Counted from the stretch's first letter, positions 1-9,909 are shown. The stretch is DNA of 64,000 nucleotides from JADCRZ01 sp037718865 (GCA_037718865.1 JBBJMP010000001.1:186001-250000); one strand, 5' to 3'. The notes: generated from the sequence alone by a model not told the origin. Numbers and translations: made by a program.

Positions 1-629
1 GCAATAGCATCATTTATACTCTGCGCACCAAGGCTTCCACCCATAGATAACACTGTCTTTTTTTGCGGATCAAGTCCAAAAAATTCAATACCTTCCTTGT
101 GTGTAACCCTGACCTGGGATATCGTTTCCCGGACAGGATTACCGGTGAGCACTATTTTATCTGCGGGAAAAAATCTTTCCATGCCTTCACTGGCGACAAA
201 TACCCTGATAGCATCTCTTGAAAGAAGTATGTTGGCCCTTCCCGCAAAAGAATTTGATTCATGGATAAAACTGGGGATGCCCTTCTGCTGTGCATATTTT
301 AATACCGGGAAACTTGAGTATCCTCCTACACCTACTACTGCATCCGGCTTGAATTCACTCACGATATTTCTCACCTGAAACAGGCTTTTTACAAGTTTAA
401 ATGGTAGCGCCATATTTTTTATCAAAGAACTCCGGTTAAATCCTATAATGTCTAACCCTATGATTCTGTACCCCGCCTGCGGCACCCTTTCCATTTCCAT
501 TTTCCCTTTGGCCCCTACAAATAATATATCCGTCTCCGGGTGCATCCTTTTTAAAGCATTAGCAATGGCTATGGCCGGAAATATATGGCCACCTGTTCCA
601 CCTCCTGCCATGATCAGTTTTTTATTCAC
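1..629 (-). CDS. murG: MurG, lipid II synthase (3' end beyond window)
   Basis: UDP-N-acetylglucosamine transferase that adds GlcNAc to lipid I at the inner face of the cytoplasmic membrane, giving lipid II. About 209 N-terminal residues are visible of a usual ~360; the C-terminal UDP-GlcNAc-binding domain lies off the left edge. The glycine-rich loop GGGTGGH is at residues 9-15, and GVGGYSSFP and HESNS follow as in the family. The start is a GTG at 629-627 that overlaps the ftsW stop (GTGA). The next in-frame ATG is residue 7 and would cut into the conserved first strand. It is the last visible gene of the dcw cluster; murC, ftsQ, ftsA and ftsZ would be expected next. Identity is clear from motifs and context. 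Confidence 0.95.
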   Translation of the reverse strand, partial: MNKKLIMAGGGTGGHIFPAIAIANALKRMHPETDILFVGAKGKMEMERVPQAGYRIIGLDIIGFNRSSLIKNMALPFKLVKSLFQVRNIVSEFKPDAVVGVGGYSSFPVLKYAQQKGIPSFIHESNSFAGRANILLSRDAIRVFVASEGMERFFPADKIVLTGNPVRETISQVRVTHKEGIEFFGLDPQKKTVLSMGGSLGAQSINDAI

Positions 630-1828
630 ATCGCTTCCCTCCTGTTTCCCTCCAACTGTTCTACATTCCTGGCCACACTTAAGATTATACCGATAGCCAG
701 ACAGGTAAAAAGAAAGGAACTTCCACCCATGCTTATCAACGGCAATGTGACACCTGTTACCGGAAACAAGTTGACGTTTACTGCCATGTTGGTTACTGCC
801 TGCATTACCAGCGTGAAGCTCAATCCCAGGGCCAGAAAAGCACCAAAAGCATAAGGGCATTTCCTGAATAATCTTATACTCCTCAATAAAAAGGTGAGGT
901 AGATCATCAATATAAATGCTCCTCCGATGAGGCCATACTCTTCTATGATAATGGCATAAATAAAATCTGAATAGGGATGGGGAAGAAAGTTGCGCTGCTC
1001 GCTGTTCCCCGGACCCAGTCCCAACCATCCGCCTTTTGCGATGGCTATTTTTGCCTGATTTACCTGGTAATTACTTTCATTATCAATATCCTTTCCACCA
1101 TAAATAAAATTGTCAACGCGATTTACCCAGGTACTTGCCCTTGCAAATAATTTTGACCGTTCTTCGGTTCTTACTCTTTCTCCTCCATCCGATTTATGCT
1201 GGTAAACGGCTGCCAGCACCAGGATGAACACCGGGATCAGCGCGATGGTAATTACGAGTAACAGATGCCTGGTATTTACGCGCCCGATAAACAACAACAA
1301 CAGGCTGGTGGCACCGATCAGCAAAGCAGTTGACAGGTTGGCCGGCGCAATGAGGACACAAATAATAACAATTGGAGTAATGACCGGAACAAATCCTTTT
1401 TTAAAGTCTTTAATAACCTGTTGCTTTTTACTTAGCAGGCGGCTTACGTAAATGAACAAGGCCAGTTTAGCCAGGTCGGACGTCTGGAAGGTCAGCCGGA
1501 TGATCGGCAACCTTATCCAGCGGCTGCCTTCATTGAGCCTGACCCCGAAAAACAGCGTGTATATCAACAGCGGTATTACAATCAGGAAAAGTATCAGCGA
1601 TATTTTTGAGTAAATGGTATAGTTCACTCTGTGTGCAAAATAAATTACTGCAATCCCCAGGGCTATGAATGCAATCTGCTTAAACAGGTAAGACTCTGTA
1701 CTCTTGCTCATCCGGTAAGCCAGCGTACCCGTAGAACTATAGATGACCAGCATCGATGCCATAGCCAGGACCACCACGATGGCCCAAATTACTTTATCGC
1801 CCTTTGTTCTATGCAGGATCTGATTCAT
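626..1828 (-). CDS. ftsW: FtsW, septal SEDS glycosyltransferase
   Basis: SEDS-family integral membrane protein that polymerises lipid II at the septum, working with the FtsI penicillin-binding protein. It has 400 residues with about ten hydrophobic segments; the C-terminal PLISMGGSSF motif is the classic FtsW/RodA signature, and GLGPGNSEQRNFLPHPYSDF marks the large periplasmic loop. The gene lies 15 bp after murD and overlaps murG by the GTGA junction, so the three are very probably co-transcribed. Its position between murD and murG favours FtsW over RodA. Confidence 0.96.
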   Translation of the reverse strand: MNQILHRTKGDKVIWAIVVVLAMASMLVIYSSTGTLAYRMSKSTESYLFKQIAFIALGIAVIYFAHRVNYTIYSKISLILFLIVIPLLIYTLFFGVRLNEGSRWIRLPIIRLTFQTSDLAKLALFIYVSRLLSKKQQVIKDFKKGFVPVITPIVIICVLIAPANLSTALLIGATSLLLLFIGRVNTRHLLLVITIALIPVFILVLAAVYQHKSDGGERVRTEERSKLFARASTWVNRVDNFIYGGKDIDNESNYQVNQAKIAIAKGGWLGLGPGNSEQRNFLPHPYSDFIYAIIIEEYGLIGGAFILMIYLTFLLRSIRLFRKCPYAFGAFLALGLSFTLVMQAVTNMAVNVNLFPVTGVTLPLISMGGSSFLFTCLAIGIILSVARNVEQLEGNRREAM

Positions 1829-1843
1829 ACTATTTTTGTTATC

Positions 1844-3190
1844 TCACAAATTTTTTACCGCTTCCTTAAACTGCTTGCCACGATCTTCATAATTGCTAAA
1901 CAAGTCGAAACTGGCACAGGCCGGACTTAACAATACAACATCATTCTTGTCGGCCAACCGGAATGCAACCTGAACGGCCTGACTTGCGCTGGCCGTATCA
2001 ATGATTATGTCCGTATGTTCATCAAACGCCTCATGGATTTTTCGGTTATCCAGTCCCATACATACTATCGCTTTTACTTTTTCCTTAACCAGATCCTGCA
2101 ACAGCGCATAGTCATTCCCTTTATCTATCCCGCCAAGGATAAGTATAGTAGGCTTTTTCATAGACTCCAATGCGAACCAGGTTGAATTAACATTGGTAGC
2201 CTTGCTATCATTGACAAATTCAACACCCCTTACCGTAGCTACATCTTCCATGCGGTGCTCCAGCGCCTCAAAGGATTGCAAAGCTTCCCGGATACTTATT
2301 TTTCGAATCCCGAGTAATACTGCAGCGATGCCTGCGGCCATGGTATTATACTGATTGTGCCTTCCCCTCAATGCAAAATCATAAATGCTCATAGAAATAA
2401 AGTCGTTACCTGTTCTGATTGTCATTTGTTCATTACGGATAAAAGCGCCCTCGTTTGGTTCGTGCTCCATGGTAAATGGTAGTAGGTTAGATTTAATGGA
2501 ATGCCTGTCTAAATGTTGCTTAATTATTTTATCGTCTGCACAGTAAATGAAAAAATCGGCAGAAGTCTGGTTCATGGCGATCCGGAACTTGCTGTTTATA
2601 TAATTATCAAAATTGTATTCATACCTGTCCAGGTGATCCTCTGTTATATTTGTCAGCACCGCTATATCCGGTCTAAAGGTTTTGATATCATCCAGTTGGA
2701 AACTACTGATTTCCACCACATATAACGGCTTTGGATCTTCGGATACCTGTTTAGCAAAAGAATAACCAATATTGCCTACTAGCGCACAATCGAGGCCCGA
2801 AGACCTGCAGATATGATATAGCAAAGCTGTTGTCGTTGTTTTGCCGTTACTTCCGGTGATACCTATGATCTTACTGTTTCCCTTGAACCGGTATGCAAAT
2901 TCGATCTCACTGATTATGTCAATACCTCTGGCACGGATCTTCCTCACCAGCTCATTACCTTCAGTTATACCCGGACTTTTCATCACTTCGTTTGCATCCA
3001 AGATATTTTCCTCCGTATGTCCACCTTCTTCAAAGGCTATTCCCAACGATTTCAGATCCTGCCTGTAATGCTCCTTTATAACCCCGCCATCGGAAACAAA
3101 TACGTTCAATCCCTGCTTTTTCGCCAAAATAGCAGCACCCACGCCACTTTCTCCCCCGCCAAGTATGACTAACCGTTTGTCCATGAACAT
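1844..3190 (-). CDS. murD: MurD, UDP-MurNAc-L-Ala:D-Glu ligase
   Basis: Cytoplasmic ATP-dependent ligase adding D-glutamate to UDP-MurNAc-L-alanine. At 448 residues it matches the family. The N-terminal Rossmann strand LVILGGGESGVGAA is at 7-20, the ATP loop GSNGKTT at 113-119, TNITEDHLDRY follows, and the C-terminal domain carries NDSKATN and ILGGIDKG. The annotated ATG encodes MFMDKR; the second ATG (MDKR) two codons later is equally possible. It lies 202 bp downstream of mraY, the longest gap inside this cluster, and 15 bp before ftsW. Confidence 0.97.
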   Translation of the reverse strand: MFMDKRLVILGGGESGVGAAILAKKQGLNVFVSDGGVIKEHYRQDLKSLGIAFEEGGHTEENILDANEVMKSPGITEGNELVRKIRARGIDIISEIEFAYRFKGNSKIIGITGSNGKTTTTALLYHICRSSGLDCALVGNIGYSFAKQVSEDPKPLYVVEISSFQLDDIKTFRPDIAVLTNITEDHLDRYEYNFDNYINSKFRIAMNQTSADFFIYCADDKIIKQHLDRHSIKSNLLPFTMEHEPNEGAFIRNEQMTIRTGNDFISMSIYDFALRGRHNQYNTMAAGIAAVLLGIRKISIREALQSFEALEHRMEDVATVRGVEFVNDSKATNVNSTWFALESMKKPTILILGGIDKGNDYALLQDLVKEKVKAIVCMGLDNRKIHEAFDEHTDIIIDTASASQAVQVAFRLADKNDVVLLSPACASFDLFSNYEDRGKQFKEAVKNL

Positions 3191-3392
3191 GTATAATTAT
3201 TGACGTGCATTTATATTTTAGTTGTATGTGCATACCTGACATAAATTATCCCGTCCGAAATACGGATTATGGTTCTTCAAGAGAATTAGAATTCAATGCC
3301 ACATCTGCGTTGCTTCACTGTTTTCCAGGTTGAGATTCCATGCCCGGTTTTTCACTAGCTATTTATTCGCTGCACAATTTCATTGCATAAGG

Positions 3393-4673
3393 TTACCTGA
3401 TCTTCAACGTTACAATGGCGAACACCACACATAATATGGTCACTATCCAAAAGCGCACAGCTATTTTGCTTTCATGATATCCTGACTTCTGATAATGATG
3501 ATGCAACGGACTCATCAAAAAGATCCGCTGGCCTTCGCCATATTTCCGTTTGGTATATTTAAAATAACTAACCTGTATCATTACACTCAGACTCTCTACC
3601 AGAAATACACCGCAATAAATGGGTATCAGCAATTCTTTGCGAACAATGATGGCCAATGCAGCAATTACCCCACCCAACATAAGGCTGCCTGTATCGCCCA
3701 TGAATACCTGGGCCGGGTAAGCGTTGTACCATAGAAATCCGATACAGCCCCCGATAAGGGCCCCTATAAATATAGACAGCTCCCCAAGATTTGGGATATA
3801 CATGATGTTCAGGTAATCGGCAAACCGGATATTTCCGCTGGCGTATGCAAAAATGCCTAAACATCCCCCAATGATCGCGCTTACACCGGTAGCCAGCCCA
3901 TCAAGGCCATCGGTAATATTTGCCCCGTTTGAAACCGCCGTTACAATAAAAATGACAATGATGATATATAGCATCCAGGTTAAACCTCTTATAGCTTCCG
4001 GAAGTAATTTTGAATAATTAAACTCATGATTTTTTACAAAAGGTATGGTTGCTATCGGCTCTTTTGCTTCAACGAAATAGCGTTCTCTTCCGTCGAGCCT
4101 GACTATTTTAAGCCCTTCCACATCAGTAGGTGTAGAGACGCCTATGTATTCACGCCAAACCTTGGTATTACTGTTAAAATACAAGGTGGCTCCCACCACA
4201 AATCCCAATACTACCTGTCCCAGCACTTTAAACCATGCAGCTAAGCCGTCTTTATCACCTTTCACATAAGCAATGCCCTGCTGCTTCGCCAGACGCTTGG
4301 CCCGCAACTTCAGATAATCATCAATAAAGCCGATCATACCCAGCCATACAGTACTGAAGATCATCAGGCGTATATAGGCCTTGTTCAGGTCTGCCAACAA
4401 TAAGGTAGGTATCAGTATAGCAAGTATTATAATAATGCCTCCCATAGTGGGTGTTCCCTTTTTTTGTTCTTCTCCTGCCAGGCCCAATTCGCGCACGCTT
4501 TCGCCCACCTGCATGTTGCGTAACAGGTTGATCAGGCGTTTACCGTATACCGTTGTAATAAAAAGGCTCAACAATACCGCGAGTAAAACCCTGAACGTGA
4601 TGAACTGGAACAAGGCGCCTCCTGGAATTTTAACCCCGGCTTGCTTTATCCATTCAAATAGGTGATACAACAT
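3393..4673 (-). CDS. mraY: MraY, phospho-MurNAc-pentapeptide translocase
   Basis: Polytopic membrane enzyme that transfers phospho-MurNAc-pentapeptide to undecaprenyl phosphate, making lipid I. Visible motifs are GTPTMGG at 73-79, IDDYLK at 117-122, NITDGLDGLA at 252-261 and the histidine-rich PLHHHYQKSGYHE near the C-terminus. It has 426 residues against about 360 in E. coli; the extra length is a mostly polar segment at about 170-225, between catalytic segments. I recall long MraY forms in Bacteroidota, so this looks like a lineage feature rather than a fusion. It sits 88 bp after murE, with a CGCACATTTG-type repeat between them. Confidence 0.96.
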   Translation of the reverse strand: MLYHLFEWIKQAGVKIPGGALFQFITFRVLLAVLLSLFITTVYGKRLINLLRNMQVGESVRELGLAGEEQKKGTPTMGGIIIILAILIPTLLLADLNKAYIRLMIFSTVWLGMIGFIDDYLKLRAKRLAKQQGIAYVKGDKDGLAAWFKVLGQVVLGFVVGATLYFNSNTKVWREYIGVSTPTDVEGLKIVRLDGRERYFVEAKEPIATIPFVKNHEFNYSKLLPEAIRGLTWMLYIIIVIFIVTAVSNGANITDGLDGLATGVSAIIGGCLGIFAYASGNIRFADYLNIMYIPNLGELSIFIGALIGGCIGFLWYNAYPAQVFMGDTGSLMLGGVIAALAIIVRKELLIPIYCGVFLVESLSVMIQVSYFKYTKRKYGEGQRIFLMSPLHHHYQKSGYHESKIAVRFWIVTILCVVFAIVTLKIR

Positions 4674-4725
4674 GTTGCTTATTTAGGGTGACGCGGCAAT
4701 GTTAATTTTAATCAAATTCTATCCA

Positions 4726-4760
4726 TTCGAATTCGCACATTCGAAAATCTGCACATTTAC
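4726..4760. repeat. Short-word intergenic repeat, family B (murE-mraY gap)
   Basis: The gap between murE and mraY carries TTCGAATTCGCACATTCG followed by AAATCTGCACATTTAC, tandem degenerate copies of an eight-base word close to CGCACATT. On the minus strand it begins one base after the murE stop codon. Related copies lie at 41483-41529 and 49632-49656, each starting directly at a gene stop codon. Function is unknown; it could be a 3'-end element of the transcript. Confidence 0.6.
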
Positions 4761-4761
4761 T

Positions 4762-6228
4762 TCACTTCTCCAGCAGCTCCAACATTTCCAGTAATACTTC
4801 CTTATCATCAAAATGATGCTTTACTCCATTAACCTCCTGGTATTTCTCATGTCCTTTACCGGCTATCAGCACAATATCTTCACGCCTGGCCATAATAATA
4901 GCTGCTTTTATAGCATCCCTTCTGTCTGCAATCGAAACAGATTTTTTTTTTGCAGCCGTATTCAGTCCGGCCTGCATGTCAATCAATATCTGTTGAGCAT
5001 CTTCATTTCGTGGATTATCAGACGTAAATATCACCTTATCACTTTGTTCACAGGCCACTTGTCCCATAACCGGACGTTTGGTTTTATCTCTGTCACCGCC
5101 GCATCCTACTACCGTTATGATTTGTTCATGTCCCTTACGCAAGTTCCTAATGGTTATCAGCACATTCAGCAGTGCATCAGGAGTATGGGCGTAATCGACC
5201 ACACCCATAATCTTTTCCTTTCCGGACACGACAAAGTCGAACCTTCCTTCAGCCCCGGTCAGCAAACTCAGGCACCGTAAGATCTCGTGCTTATCTTCTC
5301 CCAGACAAATAGCCGTAGCGTAAACGGATAGCAGGTTATAAGCATTGAATTCACCGATCATCCTAAAATGTACTTCCTGTTCGTTCACTGTCATGATCAA
5401 CCCGGTCAGCGCATTTTCCATCAGCTTTCCCTTGAAGTCGGCCAGGCTGCGCAGGCTATAAAAATATTTTTTTGAATTTGTATTTTGCAGCATCACCGAT
5501 CCCCTTTTATCATCCATATTGGAAACGGCAAAAGCCGAAGAAGATAAGCTATCAAAAAGTTGTTTTTTCACCCTGATATATTCATCGAACGTTTTATGAT
5601 AGTCCAGATGGTCATGGGTAATATTGCTGAACACGCCGCCTGCAAATTGCAACCCTGCCACCCGGTGCTGGTGAAGGGCATGAGAACTTACTTCCATAAA
5701 AACATGCGTACATCCGCTGTCAGCCATTTGCTTCAGCAGGGCGTTCAGGCTGATGGCATCCGGCGTTGTATGGGTTGAAGGTAGTACCGTTTTACCAATT
5801 TGATTTTGCACCGTGCTTATTAAGCCGCATTGGTAACCCAGCGCTGTAAACAGCTTATATAAGAGTGTGGCGATAGTGGTCTTTCCATTTGTGCCTGTTA
5901 TGCCGATTAATTTGAATTTTTCAGAAGGCAGTCCATGAAAATTATGGGCCATAAAACCAGCTGCCGGTTCGGTATCTTCAACCTGTACATACGTGACTCC
6001 TTCCCTAGTATTTTCAGGGAACTCTTCACAAATCACAGCAGCCGCACCATTGTCAATGGCAGCATCGATAAACCGGTGTCCGTCCACAACGGCGCCATTT
6101 ACCGCTATAAATGCCGAGCCCTTGCCAACCTTACGCGAATCGATCTGCACGTCTGTAACAGGCAGGTTTGTACTGCCACGCACTGAGCGAATGCTTACCC
6201 TGAATAATATGTCGTGTAAAACATTCAT
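4762..6228 (-). CDS. murE: MurE, UDP-MurNAc-tripeptide synthetase (meso-DAP type)
   Basis: Cytoplasmic Mur ligase adding the third stem-peptide residue. The ATP loop GTNGKTT is at 112-118 and the MEVSSHAL and HDHLDYH motifs follow. The substrate-selecting motif DNPR is at 404-407, which in characterised MurE enzymes goes with meso-diaminopimelate rather than lysine. At 488 residues the length is normal. A run of ten A bases (4942-4951, read on the minus strand) encodes K427-K429. It lies between ftsI and mraY; both flanking gaps hold short-word repeats. Confidence 0.97.
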   Translation of the reverse strand: MNVLHDILFRVSIRSVRGSTNLPVTDVQIDSRKVGKGSAFIAVNGAVVDGHRFIDAAIDNGAAAVICEEFPENTREGVTYVQVEDTEPAAGFMAHNFHGLPSEKFKLIGITGTNGKTTIATLLYKLFTALGYQCGLISTVQNQIGKTVLPSTHTTPDAISLNALLKQMADSGCTHVFMEVSSHALHQHRVAGLQFAGGVFSNITHDHLDYHKTFDEYIRVKKQLFDSLSSSAFAVSNMDDKRGSVMLQNTNSKKYFYSLRSLADFKGKLMENALTGLIMTVNEQEVHFRMIGEFNAYNLLSVYATAICLGEDKHEILRCLSLLTGAEGRFDFVVSGKEKIMGVVDYAHTPDALLNVLITIRNLRKGHEQIITVVGCGGDRDKTKRPVMGQVACEQSDKVIFTSDNPRNEDAQQILIDMQAGLNTAAKKKSVSIADRRDAIKAAIIMARREDIVLIAGKGHEKYQEVNGVKHHFDDKEVLLEMLELLEK

Positions 6229-6285
6229 GAGGATGATCCTGTCAATTATGCCAATTCATAAGTGTTAAGTGCTCAATACTCAACT

Positions 6286-6345
6286 AGCAATGTTCAACAT
6301 TTAATGAAAAAACGAGTACCTGAATATCGAACGTTGAACATTGCT
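6286..6345. repeat. Inverted repeat AGCAATGTTCAAC between ftsI and murE
   Basis: A perfect 13-bp inverted pair, AGCAATGTTCAAC at 6286-6298 and GTTGAACATTGCT at 6333-6345, with a 34-bp spacer. It is flanked by further degenerate words (AAGTGTTAAGTGCTCAATACTCAA and ATATCGAACG). It sits in the 127-bp gap between ftsI and murE and is not followed by a T-run on the minus strand, so it is not a standard intrinsic terminator. It belongs with the other short-word elements of the window. Confidence 0.65.
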
Positions 6346-6355
6346 TATTGAATAT

Positions 6356-8461
6356 TTAATTTAATTCTATCATTATTGTCTGATCCTTCATCAATCCCGT
6401 TCCTGGTTCAAGTGATTGCGCTACAACCTTACCCCTTCCTTTGGCTACAACCTTTAGGTTCAGACTCTCCAGGAGGTACAATGCATCTTTTAATCCCATG
6501 CCTTTCACGTTGGGAACCGACCTGTTTTTAACCAGCCTGTTATTCAGCACCGTACCGTATTCGCTGGCATACATGCTGCTGTACCTGCTCTTTTGCGTGG
6601 AATCTATATATTTGGCGCTAACCGTATTCAGCACATATTTTACATCATCGGTATTACCCGCGTAATAAAAACTACTACTATCTTTTTTCATGTTATCAAC
6701 ACTGCTTGTTTCACCTCTTTCAACGTGGAGAGCATTGAGTTTATCCGCTATTTCCTTAAATACCGGCCCGGCAACTGCGGCACCGTAATACTTCTTTGCA
6801 TGAGGCTTGTTTTTTATAACCACAATACAGGAATACTGCGGTTTATTGGCAGGAAAGTATCCTGCAAACGATGATTGATAAATATGATCAGCATATCCCC
6901 GGTTCCCATTCGCCACGAGTGCCGTTCCTGTTTTCCCGGCTAATTTATACAATGGGTTTTGCAGGGTTCTGCCGGTACCATTTGTAACTACACCTTCCAG
7001 GCAGGTCTTCAATTGTGTTAAGGTTTCTTCGCTGCAAATAGGATCTTTCAATACAACGGGTTCGTTTTGTTGTACAATGAGCCCGTTCTTCTGAACAGCA
7101 TTAACAAGATAGGGCTTCATCAATTTACCATTGTTGGCAACAGCATTATAAAGCATGAGGGTTTGTAATGGACTTATCAGCACTTCATAGCCAAATGCCA
7201 TCCAGGGAAGTGTAGTAGCGCTCCAGGTTCTTGATTTAGGATTCTTGATGATTGGGTTTGTTTCGCCAATAAGTCCGATTCCGGAGTGCTGGTCAAGATG
7301 AAGCCTTTTAAGATGATTAAGGAATTGTACCGGATTTTTTGAATAGTAGGCCACAGCCAGCTTGGCCATTCCTACATTAGAACTGTGTTCAAACGCTTCC
7401 TGAACGGTCACGTTATTCAAGCCGTGCGTTTCACTGTCGTATACAGTTCTTCGGTTAACCTGCCATCTACCTCCTTCCAGGTTTACCATATTGTCAAGCT
7501 TAACATGTTTATCTTCCAGTACAGCAAGCATAGTTGCCAGTTTGAAGGTAGAACCTGGCTCAGAAGCCCGAATGGCGTAATTAAGATTCTCCCAGTAGTT
7601 CCCTTCAGGGCCTTTTCCCAGATTTGCGATTGCTTTGATCTTACCGGTAGCCACTTCCATCACAATACAGGTACCGTGATCACATTCGTTCTCGATCATC
7701 ATTTTCAACAATGCGTTTTCTGCGATGTCCTGTATATTCACATCCAGGGTAGTGATAATGTCTTTTCCATTTTCGGGCTCAATCTCATAGCCTTCAATAG
7801 GCACAGCTACGCCGCCGGCGATATATCTTACCAGTTTACTGCCGCTTTCTCCTTTCAATAAAGAATCGTAAGTCCTTTCCAGGCCTACGTTCTGAGCATT
7901 TTTTCGTGCAAGGCCTATTGTTCTGTTCGCCAGGAGTCCGAATGGATTTAACCGCCTGCTTCTTACTTCAGTAATGAAACCGCTTTTATTTCTACCCTGG
8001 TTTAAGAGAGGAAAGTTTCGCAGCACTTTATATTGTTCGAAGGATAGATTTTTCTTCAACAAAAAATACCGATCCTTTTTGCGATAGGCCTGTTGCAATC
8101 TTCGCTTGTAATCAGCTCTTGTCCTGTCTTTAAAAAAGGCAGACAATGCACCTGACAATGAATCGACGTACTGAGTAAAACTTTTTCCTTTTTTTTCACG
8201 CAGCCCGTCAGCACCAAAGTCTACATAAATGTCAAAATAAGGGATAGAAGTACTAAGCATGCTGCCATCTTCGCTGTAAATGGTTCCTCTATCAGCAGCC
8301 AGGTCTATAAATCTCTGATGCAGGCTATCACTTTTGTTCTTCCAGTATTCACCCTCAAACTGCTGTATATAAAACGCCCTTGCCATGATCATCACGCTCA
8401 AAAGCAGAATGCCCAGAAAGCTCAGGTAAACCCTCCATAATATGTCACGTTTTACTTCCAT
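6356..8461 (-). CDS. ftsI: FtsI-type class B PBP with C-terminal PASTA domain
   Basis: Septal transpeptidase (class B penicillin-binding protein) that cross-links peptidoglycan in the periplasm. One N-terminal membrane anchor lies at about 11-30, followed by the PBP dimerisation region (RGTIYSEDG near 58-66) and the transpeptidase domain with STFK at 304-307, SSN at 360-362 and KTGT at 510-513. A single PASTA domain occupies about 640-701 (VPNVKGMGLKDALYLLESL). At 701 residues it is longer than E. coli FtsI because of the PASTA domain, which I recall as common in Bacteroidota FtsI. It follows ftsL in the dcw order. Confidence 0.95.
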   Translation of the reverse strand: MEVKRDILWRVYLSFLGILLLSVMIMARAFYIQQFEGEYWKNKSDSLHQRFIDLAADRGTIYSEDGSMLSTSIPYFDIYVDFGADGLREKKGKSFTQYVDSLSGALSAFFKDRTRADYKRRLQQAYRKKDRYFLLKKNLSFEQYKVLRNFPLLNQGRNKSGFITEVRSRRLNPFGLLANRTIGLARKNAQNVGLERTYDSLLKGESGSKLVRYIAGGVAVPIEGYEIEPENGKDIITTLDVNIQDIAENALLKMMIENECDHGTCIVMEVATGKIKAIANLGKGPEGNYWENLNYAIRASEPGSTFKLATMLAVLEDKHVKLDNMVNLEGGRWQVNRRTVYDSETHGLNNVTVQEAFEHSSNVGMAKLAVAYYSKNPVQFLNHLKRLHLDQHSGIGLIGETNPIIKNPKSRTWSATTLPWMAFGYEVLISPLQTLMLYNAVANNGKLMKPYLVNAVQKNGLIVQQNEPVVLKDPICSEETLTQLKTCLEGVVTNGTGRTLQNPLYKLAGKTGTALVANGNRGYADHIYQSSFAGYFPANKPQYSCIVVIKNKPHAKKYYGAAVAGPVFKEIADKLNALHVERGETSSVDNMKKDSSSFYYAGNTDDVKYVLNTVSAKYIDSTQKSRYSSMYASEYGTVLNNRLVKNRSVPNVKGMGLKDALYLLESLNLKVVAKGRGKVVAQSLEPGTGLMKDQTIMIELN

Positions 8462-8503
8462 TGGTTTATGTACGGCAGATATTTTTGGTCGATTTTTTTA
8501 AGG

Positions 8504-8830
8504 TCATTGCGATTCAACGGAATCTTTCAATACGTAAGGAGGCGATGCCAGTTCTTTCAGTCCCAGCGGCTCCACCGCTTTAGCCAGTTCACTTTGTTTA
8601 CTGCGTAACATCACTTCACTTTTCACTGTCTTATACTCGTATTGCAATTCTTTTAGTTCCTTACCTGTTCTATTAATATTCTTGATAGTATTATCAGAGT
8701 AATGGCCATTATAGATGTAAAGCACTGCCAAGGCTGCCAGAAAAAGGAAAAAAGGAGTATTTTTCACTATCCACTGGTGATTATACCAGCGTCTCCAATT
8801 CCATTTTTTACGATTCGCAGATATAGTCAT
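8504..8830 (-). CDS. ftsL: FtsL-like divisome protein
   Basis: Small bitopic protein of 108 residues: a basic cytoplasmic N-terminus (about 1-28), one transmembrane segment at about 28-42 (FFLFLAALAVLYIYNG), then a periplasmic helix with heptad-like spacing (about 50-90). This architecture and its position between rsmH and ftsI are what identify FtsL in other dcw clusters; primary sequence in the family is poorly conserved. It probably pairs with a DivIC/FtsB-like protein encoded elsewhere to activate FtsW-FtsI. The call rests mainly on context and topology. Confidence 0.8.
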   Translation of the reverse strand: MTISANRKKWNWRRWYNHQWIVKNTPFFLFLAALAVLYIYNGHYSDNTIKNINRTGKELKELQYEYKTVKSEVMLRSKQSELAKAVEPLGLKELASPPYVLKDSVESQ

Positions 8831-8941
8831 AGCAAGATTGATATAGCGACAAAAATTTCCAATTATCGAGAACGGCTAATATTGTTTAAATGTAATATTC
8901 ACCATGTTTTTTTAACCTGATTACTGTATGAAACCCTTCTA

Positions 8942-9850
8942 TCACTTTATCAATTCGGCAATCCGCAACTTTGCGCTCCGCGCCCGTGAGTTTACTGCAA
9001 GTTCTTCTGTTCCCGGTACAATCGGTTTCCTGGTTATAATTTTAAATACCGGATCCCGATCTGTTTCTTGTAAAAACGGATTTTCAGGTCCTTCATCAAG
9101 ATTCCTTTTCCTGAAAAAATTTTTTACTATCCTGTCTTCCAGGGAATGAAAGCTGATTATGGCCACACGTCCCCCGGGTTTGAGCACTTGAGGAACCTGT
9201 TGCAGCATTTCCCGTAAAGCACCCAATTCATCATTTACTTCAATACGAAGGGCCTGAAACACCTGCGCAAAATATTTATTCGGATTGCCTTTTACCAACG
9301 CACTTAACGCGGTTTTGAAATCATTCACCGTTTTAAACGAAACTGTTCTCCGCAAGGATACAATGGTAAGCGCCAGGGTTCTCGCATTGGTTACTTCCCC
9401 ATACTGCTCAAACAATTTGTGCAATCGTTCTTCACTGTAAGTAGTCACTACATCATACGCTGATAAAACCTGTCGTTTATCCATCCTCATATCGAGGTCT
9501 CCTTCCAACCGGATTGAAAAACCCCGCTCCGCCTTATCAAACTGGTGGCTGGAAACTCCCAAATCAGCCAGTACTCCATCCACCTTTATGATTTTATGTA
9601 ATCGTAAAAAGCGTTGAAGATGCCTGAAGTTATTCGGTACAAAGATGAACCTGTTATCTTCAGGCAGGTTTTGCCTGGCATCTTCATCCTGGTCAAAACC
9701 GATCAGCTTGCCGCCAGGATGTAAAAGGCTGAGTATCTGCCTGGAATGACTTCCCCCTCCAAAGGTGCAATCAACGAATACGCCGTCTGCCTTCAGGCCC
9801 ACTTCCAATCCTTCTATCACTTCTTTCAGCAAAATCGGTGTATGGTACAT
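8942..9850 (-). CDS. rsmH: RsmH, 16S rRNA C1402 N4-methyltransferase
   Basis: SAM-dependent methyltransferase (MraW) that methylates N4 of C1402 in 16S rRNA. It has 302 residues. The N-terminal YHTPILLKEV and the SAM loop DCTFGGGSHS (about 27-36) are diagnostic, as are GVLADLGVSSHQFD, RGFS and the C-terminal SFHSLEDRIVKNFF. It lies 59 bp after mraZ, the normal second position of the dcw cluster. ftsL begins 111 bp further on. Confidence 0.97.
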   Translation of the reverse strand: MYHTPILLKEVIEGLEVGLKADGVFVDCTFGGGSHSRQILSLLHPGGKLIGFDQDEDARQNLPEDNRFIFVPNNFRHLQRFLRLHKIIKVDGVLADLGVSSHQFDKAERGFSIRLEGDLDMRMDKRQVLSAYDVVTTYSEERLHKLFEQYGEVTNARTLALTIVSLRRTVSFKTVNDFKTALSALVKGNPNKYFAQVFQALRIEVNDELGALREMLQQVPQVLKPGGRVAIISFHSLEDRIVKNFFRKRNLDEGPENPFLQETDRDPVFKIITRKPIVPGTEELAVNSRARSAKLRIAELIK

Positions 9851-9909
9851 AGATCTACTGAGTTTAAGATTACCATTGTAGACTTGACATTGAACGCATT
9901 TGGGACCTT

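Noticed and set aside
3030..3242. 70-residue minus-strand frame overlapping the murD start
   Set aside because: Out of frame with murD, low-quality composition and no start context; it is a shadow of murD.
4942..4951. Run of ten A (minus strand) in murE as a slippage or phase-variation site
   Set aside because: murE is essential and the run encodes AKKK in a non-critical part; there is no useful truncated product. I treat it as a neutral homopolymer.
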